Shown here piece after piece: positions 24,882 through 28,398 of a DNA stretch of 28,398 nucleotides. Below the pieces are notes generated by a model. That model did not search any database. It had not been told where the DNA came from and was given only the letters and a program-made list of their open reading frames with translations. Origin of the DNA: a bacterium (GTDB lineage: Bacteria; Latescibacterota; Latescibacteria; Latescibacterales; Latescibacteraceae). The stretch covers positions 1 through 28,398 of the forward strand of contig JAJFUH010000061.1 in the NCBI GenBank assembly GCA_021372535.1, read 5' to 3'. The position numbers and the translations under genes were made by a program. Each line of letters begins with the position of its first letter. Position 1 is the first letter of the stretch.

Positions 24882-25733
24882 TTACCGATTATTTCCCTGA
24901 AATGTTCCATCCCGGAGAAACCAGATGACCAGTTCGGCAGTTTCGGGACGGTGATGGATTTCCACATGATTGAAGGGCAGAACAATTAACTCCTTCATGC
25001 CACTGAACGGAACGGAGTCAACCGGAACGCGGCCGTCATTCTCTCCTGTGATAAACCTTCCGAGGAAGAGACCGGAGCCGTTGCCCGCGATCGCTCCCAT
25101 CTCGGGCGGGGGCGAATTGAGCGGCGGCGGAATCTCAACTCTGCCGGGCTGGAACGAACGGCATGGTTTGAATATCCACATGAACGGCTTGCAGTAACGG
25201 TCAGCGAGGGCGGCAAGCTCGGTGCCGTTGTTCGGGGTGCCGATCAGGATACACCGCCCGAGGCCGGGTACATCGTTTCTCGACAGAAAAAGCCGTATAA
25301 TGAGGCCTCCCATGCTGTGACCAACAAAATGAACCCGGTCATACTGCCCGTTGAGCTCCCGAAACTCCTCCTCAAATTTTAAGGTACACGTTTCGAGCGA
25401 GCCGAACGCGGTCGGAAGCGTGGGACAGAACACGTGATATCCCCGTGATTCCAGAAACGTTTGTAAAGGATACATATCGCGTTTTGTTCTGCAAAACCCG
25501 TGAATCAGCACCACCAGTTCGTTCTCCGGCTCAGCGATGGTGAGAAAGCCCGGCTGTGAATCCGGGGGTGATTGTGTGTTATACGCCGGGCTGACAGAGC
25601 CGGAAGATGTCTGAGGGCCGGAAACACCGTACACTGCGGATAAAGTGACAATTAAACAGATCGAAACAAGCGCGGCGATACCATGAATACGCCGTGCCGC
25701 AAACCGGACAACTTTTACTTCGGATTTTTTCAT
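24882..25733 (-). CDS. Membrane-anchored or secreted alpha/beta hydrolase (lipase/esterase-like)
   Basis: A 283-aa serine hydrolase. A basic start (MKKSEVKVVRFAARRIHG) precedes a hydrophobic segment (IAALVSICLIVTLSAVYGV, about 19-37), so it is exported or anchored in the inner membrane. The catalytic triad can be placed at S140 (GHSMGG), D233 (ENDGRVPV) and H256 (FNHVEIH), with the oxyanion motif LIHGF at about 76-80. The fold matches triacylglycerol-lipase/PGAP1-like enzymes. It lies 17 nt upstream of tamB, suggesting a periplasmic lipid or envelope role such as phospholipid or acyl-ester turnover, though this is inference. The linker at 40-62 is Ser/Pro-rich. Confidence 0.8.
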   Translation of the reverse strand: MKKSEVKVVRFAARRIHGIAALVSICLIVTLSAVYGVSGPQTSSGSVSPAYNTQSPPDSQPGFLTIAEPENELVVLIHGFCRTKRDMYPLQTFLESRGYHVFCPTLPTAFGSLETCTLKFEEEFRELNGQYDRVHFVGHSMGGLIIRLFLSRNDVPGLGRCILIGTPNNGTELAALADRYCKPFMWIFKPCRSFQPGRVEIPPPLNSPPPEMGAIAGNGSGLFLGRFITGENDGRVPVDSVPFSGMKELIVLPFNHVEIHHRPETAELVIWFLRDGTFQGNNR

Positions 25734-25792
25734 GGCGGGTCTTTCCCGGCGGATTTTAACTGTCAGTGAGCGGGAAATTATCTTACGGGCTT

Positions 25793-26680
25793 TCAGAGCA
25801 ATCCCATAGTGGTGAGAATTATCCGCAGTTTTTCACGTTTGTCTTCAGAGAGAGGACCGACCGGCCGCCTGCACGGTCCCGATGGAAGCCCCTGAAGCAT
25901 CATCGCTTCCTTGACGATCACCGGGAAGGTGCCCTGCGAAAAGAATTCCCTCAAGGGTATGAGACGGTTCTGATACGCCCTGGCGGCTTCATGATTTCCC
26001 GCGGAGAATTCGTTGTAAATACCAAGCACGATGTCTATGGCGGCATTTGCAGTCGCCGCAACCGTGCCGTCACACCCCCCGCACAAGGCAGGATAGATGA
26101 TCTGGTCACGGCCGATGAAAACCCTGAAGTAGTCGGGGCAGAGCCGTTTATATCCGAGGGTCATTCCCAGATCGCCGCTTGAATCCTTGATACCGGCGAG
26201 GTTTGGGGAGTATTCGCAGATTCGCGCAACCGTTTCGGGCAGGATGTTGAGGTGCGTTCTCCACGGGTTGTTATAGATAACCATGGGGATATCGACCGCA
26301 TCGAGCACATCGCAGTAGTGACGGTACATCTCGTCCTGGCCGGGAGATATATAGTACGGGGTAATAATGGTTGCCGCACTGGCGCCCGCTTCTTTCGCCG
26401 CGCGGGTCATCTCTATCGTTGCACGGGTAGTAAGCGCAGCGGTTCCCATGAGGACCGGAACACGTCCGTTGACCGTTTCAAGACAGATGTCGAGAAGCCG
26501 CAGCTTTTCATCCTTTGTCAGCGCATGCCCCTCACCCTGCCCTCCGCAGGCAAATATGCCATGGGCGCCGTGATCGACAAGGTAATTGAGAATTGCCCGG
26601 AATCCTTCCTCGTCGATGTTTTCATGTGAATCGAAAACGGTGACAACCGGAACGATAACACCCTTTAAAAATGAATACAT
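25793..26680 (-). CDS. Dihydrodipicolinate synthase/N-acetylneuraminate lyase family aldolase
   Basis: A 295-aa class I aldolase of the DHDPS/NAL superfamily, TIM-barrel enzymes that form a Schiff base with pyruvate or a related keto acid. The carboxylate-binding loop is GGQGEGHAL (46-54, equivalent to GTTGE/GSTGE), the catalytic tyrosine is Y136 (VIYNNP) and the Schiff-base lysine K165 (GIKDSSGD). The GGQGE variant is unlike true DapA (GTTGE), so a sugar-acid or 2-keto-3-deoxy acid substrate is more likely than lysine synthesis. GGAGG precedes ATG 26680. It lies 64 nt after a GH42-like gene on the same strand, consistent with carbohydrate catabolism. Confidence 0.85.
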   Translation of the reverse strand: MYSFLKGVIVPVVTVFDSHENIDEEGFRAILNYLVDHGAHGIFACGGQGEGHALTKDEKLRLLDICLETVNGRVPVLMGTAALTTRATIEMTRAAKEAGASAATIITPYYISPGQDEMYRHYCDVLDAVDIPMVIYNNPWRTHLNILPETVARICEYSPNLAGIKDSSGDLGMTLGYKRLCPDYFRVFIGRDQIIYPALCGGCDGTVAATANAAIDIVLGIYNEFSAGNHEAARAYQNRLIPLREFFSQGTFPVIVKEAMMLQGLPSGPCRRPVGPLSEDKREKLRIILTTMGLL

Positions 26681-26744
26681 ACTGATTTTTCCTCCTTCAA
26701 CCGGTAAAGACTATGAAGAATAGAATCGAATGGCCTCTTTATAG

Positions 26745-28398
26745 TCACTGATTTGTGCTGCCTGTCGCCATAACCATGAAAGAACGTTCGGCCTGCCTGC
26801 CCGTGACAATGTCAGTGACACGCAATACCCACCGTCCCGGGGGGTCATCCGGAGATATATAGATGGTCGATTTCGCATCACCGAATACTGCTTCGATGGT
26901 GGAGGCAAGGAACGGTTTCAGACTCCCGTCGGGGGCGACTGCCTCGACACGGAGTGCATGACGGCACGGTTTCGTGTTGTTTCTTCCGGTAATAATGGTC
27001 ACCGAAAAGTCGACCGTGTTTCCGACAACGACAACCGGGTTGTTGATTTTCATATCAAGCCCCACAAGCCGGTACGGCATGAATGCAAACAGTTCGGCTT
27101 TTCCGGTTTGCACGTTCACCGGAATTTTTGATCCCGTGCCGAGATACTCGCGGGTACGGACATTGTATATAAAGCCCGGGGATTTAATCCGCGTCAGGTC
27201 GAGGAAATACCCGCTGACGGAATCACCTGTCTCCATGAGAGCGGGATTTCTGAGAAGCCCGATATAGATTGCATCGAAATCCTTGAAAACCGAAATATTC
27301 ATGCCGTTCTCCATTACCCCCTTTGAGTCACGGACAGAAATAACCGGCGTGTATAAACCGCCGGAAGAAAGGCACCAGGATATGACATCCCGGTAAGCCG
27401 CTCTTTGACGCCCGGAATTCATCAGCTCGTAACGGCCCATGTCCATGTTGAGGAAAATACCGCAGCCGCTGCCGTACCGGTTGAAAATAACAGCCGGTGT
27501 ATTCCCTACGGAAGCAAAAACAAAGACATCTTTCCCCGTTTTAACGGTGGGATCACTGCGGCAATTATCAAATGTGATCTGTGCGGGGATTTTCCCCCGG
27601 ATTTTCTGCGAAACAAACGTTCCCGATACAGTTGGGGTTTTTCTTTCGGTGCCCTGAGTAATATCGAACACGGTATCGAGCACTCCTGTGTCGCGCATGA
27701 CGAGATGGTCGTCCATGACACCGGGACGTAAATCGGCAATAACGGTGCCGCCGCGCTTTACGAATTTTTTGATGTAATCCGCCGTCTCGTCGGACATTGC
27801 CTGAATAAAAGGCAGGACAAGAACCTTGATGTTCTGCTCGATAAGCCAACTGTCGGTCACCTGGTCCTCGGCGACGAACACCGGATTATAACCGGCCTCC
27901 CTGAATGCAAGGTAAAACGACCGCACCGACGATGACATCATGTGTATATTGTCGAATCCGTGTTGCGACACCGAGGCGGCAGAAGGGTGTGTCTCGGGGT
28001 CGGCGGATGTCCATGCCGCAAACTTGGATACCGGGCTGTAGAGTATACCGATATGATCCGTATGAAGGGTGCTTCCGCCGAGGAGAATGTCGATACCCCC
28101 CATGATTTCACGCGCTTCTTCCGCAACCGCCGAAAACGCTGGAGAAAGCGTGTTTTGCGGAGTAAGGGCAGCATCGACACCGCCGTATGTTTTTTTCCAC
28201 CAGACACTGTTCATCCGCAGAAAAAGGCTCTCCCAGGGCGCCGAGCGGAGCAGCTCGTCGCTGCCCCTGCTCGATGCATCGCCGTTTACCGAAAGCCCCG
28301 TTATCGACCCAGGAATCGCAAAGGACGCTACCGCCGCGGACACGGAACAGTCGCCGGGTAGTCCATAGCCCTCATCCTGTGGAGTAACAGCCAGAGAT
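26745..28398 (-). CDS. Beta-galactosidase (GH42)-like protein, 5' end outside the window
   Basis: The last ~551 codons of a larger gene; the reading frame is open to the right edge (readable as LAVTPQDEGYGLPGDCSVSA), so the GTG at 28343 is internal. The beginning resembles the end of a GH42-type catalytic barrel (RMNSVWWKKTYGG, AEEAREIMGGIDILL). A trimerisation/amidotransferase-like domain follows (FREAGYNPVFVAEDQ, VLVLPFIQAMSDETADYIKKFVKRGGTVIAD), then C-terminal Ig-like beta domains (FSVTIITG, GRWVLRVTDIVTGRQAERSF). GH42 enzymes hydrolyse beta-galactosides, but the catalytic glutamates are not in view. The gene lies upstream of the DHDPS-family aldolase. No signal peptide can be judged. Confidence 0.7.
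   Translation of the reverse strand, partial: SLAVTPQDEGYGLPGDCSVSAAVASFAIPGSITGLSVNGDASSRGSDELLRSAPWESLFLRMNSVWWKKTYGGVDAALTPQNTLSPAFSAVAEEAREIMGGIDILLGGSTLHTDHIGILYSPVSKFAAWTSADPETHPSAASVSQHGFDNIHMMSSSVRSFYLAFREAGYNPVFVAEDQVTDSWLIEQNIKVLVLPFIQAMSDETADYIKKFVKRGGTVIADLRPGVMDDHLVMRDTGVLDTVFDITQGTERKTPTVSGTFVSQKIRGKIPAQITFDNCRSDPTVKTGKDVFVFASVGNTPAVIFNRYGSGCGIFLNMDMGRYELMNSGRQRAAYRDVISWCLSSGGLYTPVISVRDSKGVMENGMNISVFKDFDAIYIGLLRNPALMETGDSVSGYFLDLTRIKSPGFIYNVRTREYLGTGSKIPVNVQTGKAELFAFMPYRLVGLDMKINNPVVVVGNTVDFSVTIITGRNNTKPCRHALRVEAVAPDGSLKPFLASTIEAVFGDAKSTIYISPDDPPGRWVLRVTDIVTGRQAERSFMVMATGSTNQ

Overview
The window looks like a chromosomal segment from an uncultivated, diderm (Gram-negative) bacterium. 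The evidence is outer-membrane machinery (an Omp85/TamA-type barrel with a TamB-type partner, and an OprO/OprP-type porin), a transmembrane chemoreceptor, and several secreted proteins. The mix of a GH42-like protein beside a dihydrodipicolinate-synthase-family gene, a secreted propeller-like protein, a MenC2-type enolase and an N-terminally coiled-coil porin resembles FCB-group or Latescibacterota-like environmental genomes. That placement is inference only; there is no rRNA or other marker here. No tRNA, rRNA, CRISPR array or prophage was recognised.

Layout, left to right. (1) 1-0.9 kb: a broken tail copy of an IS200-like/REP-associated (RAYT) transposase, followed 45 bp later by an intact copy that carries REP-like palindromes inside its own reading frame. 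(2) 0.9-2.5 kb, plus strand: a metallo-beta-lactamase-fold hydrolase overlapping xerD. (3) 2.6-4.1 kb: a secreted propeller-like protein with a good sigma70-type promoter and an intrinsic terminator. (4) 6.4-4.3 kb, minus strand: an apparent three-gene unit made of a di-iron ODP-like protein, a soluble histidine kinase without a sensor domain, and a stand-alone receiver. (5) 6.4-6.9 kb: a gene-free stretch holding a 223-bp MITE-like element with 21-bp terminal inverted repeats and G/C hairpins. (6) 6.9-10 kb: an HD-domain phosphohydrolase and a large U32-family protein. (7) 10.3-15.4 kb, plus strand: a small uncharacterised protein, a chemoreceptor, an OprO/P-type porin, and two tandemly duplicated small membrane proteins, the second with a CxxC...CxxC domain. 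(8) 17.5-15.4 kb, minus strand: polyphosphate kinase, convergent with the porin cluster. (9) 17.7-18.8 kb: a MenC/N-acylamino-acid-racemase-type enolase that appears to start at ATC. (10) 28.4-19 kb, minus strand: a partial GH42-like protein, a DHDPS-family lyase/synthase, a secreted or membrane-anchored alpha/beta hydrolase, TamB and TamA.

Themes. Signalling genes are dense: ODP-kinase-receiver, chemoreceptor, HD protein and the Zn-ribbon-like membrane protein. The OprO/P-type porin facing ppk1 suggests phosphate or polyphosphate handling. The most unusual items are the ODP-kinase-receiver unit, the 289-bp tandem duplication that carried the porin's 3' end along and keeps a 51-bp perfectly identical core, the ATC-start enolase, and the transposase carrying REP palindromes inside its own gene.
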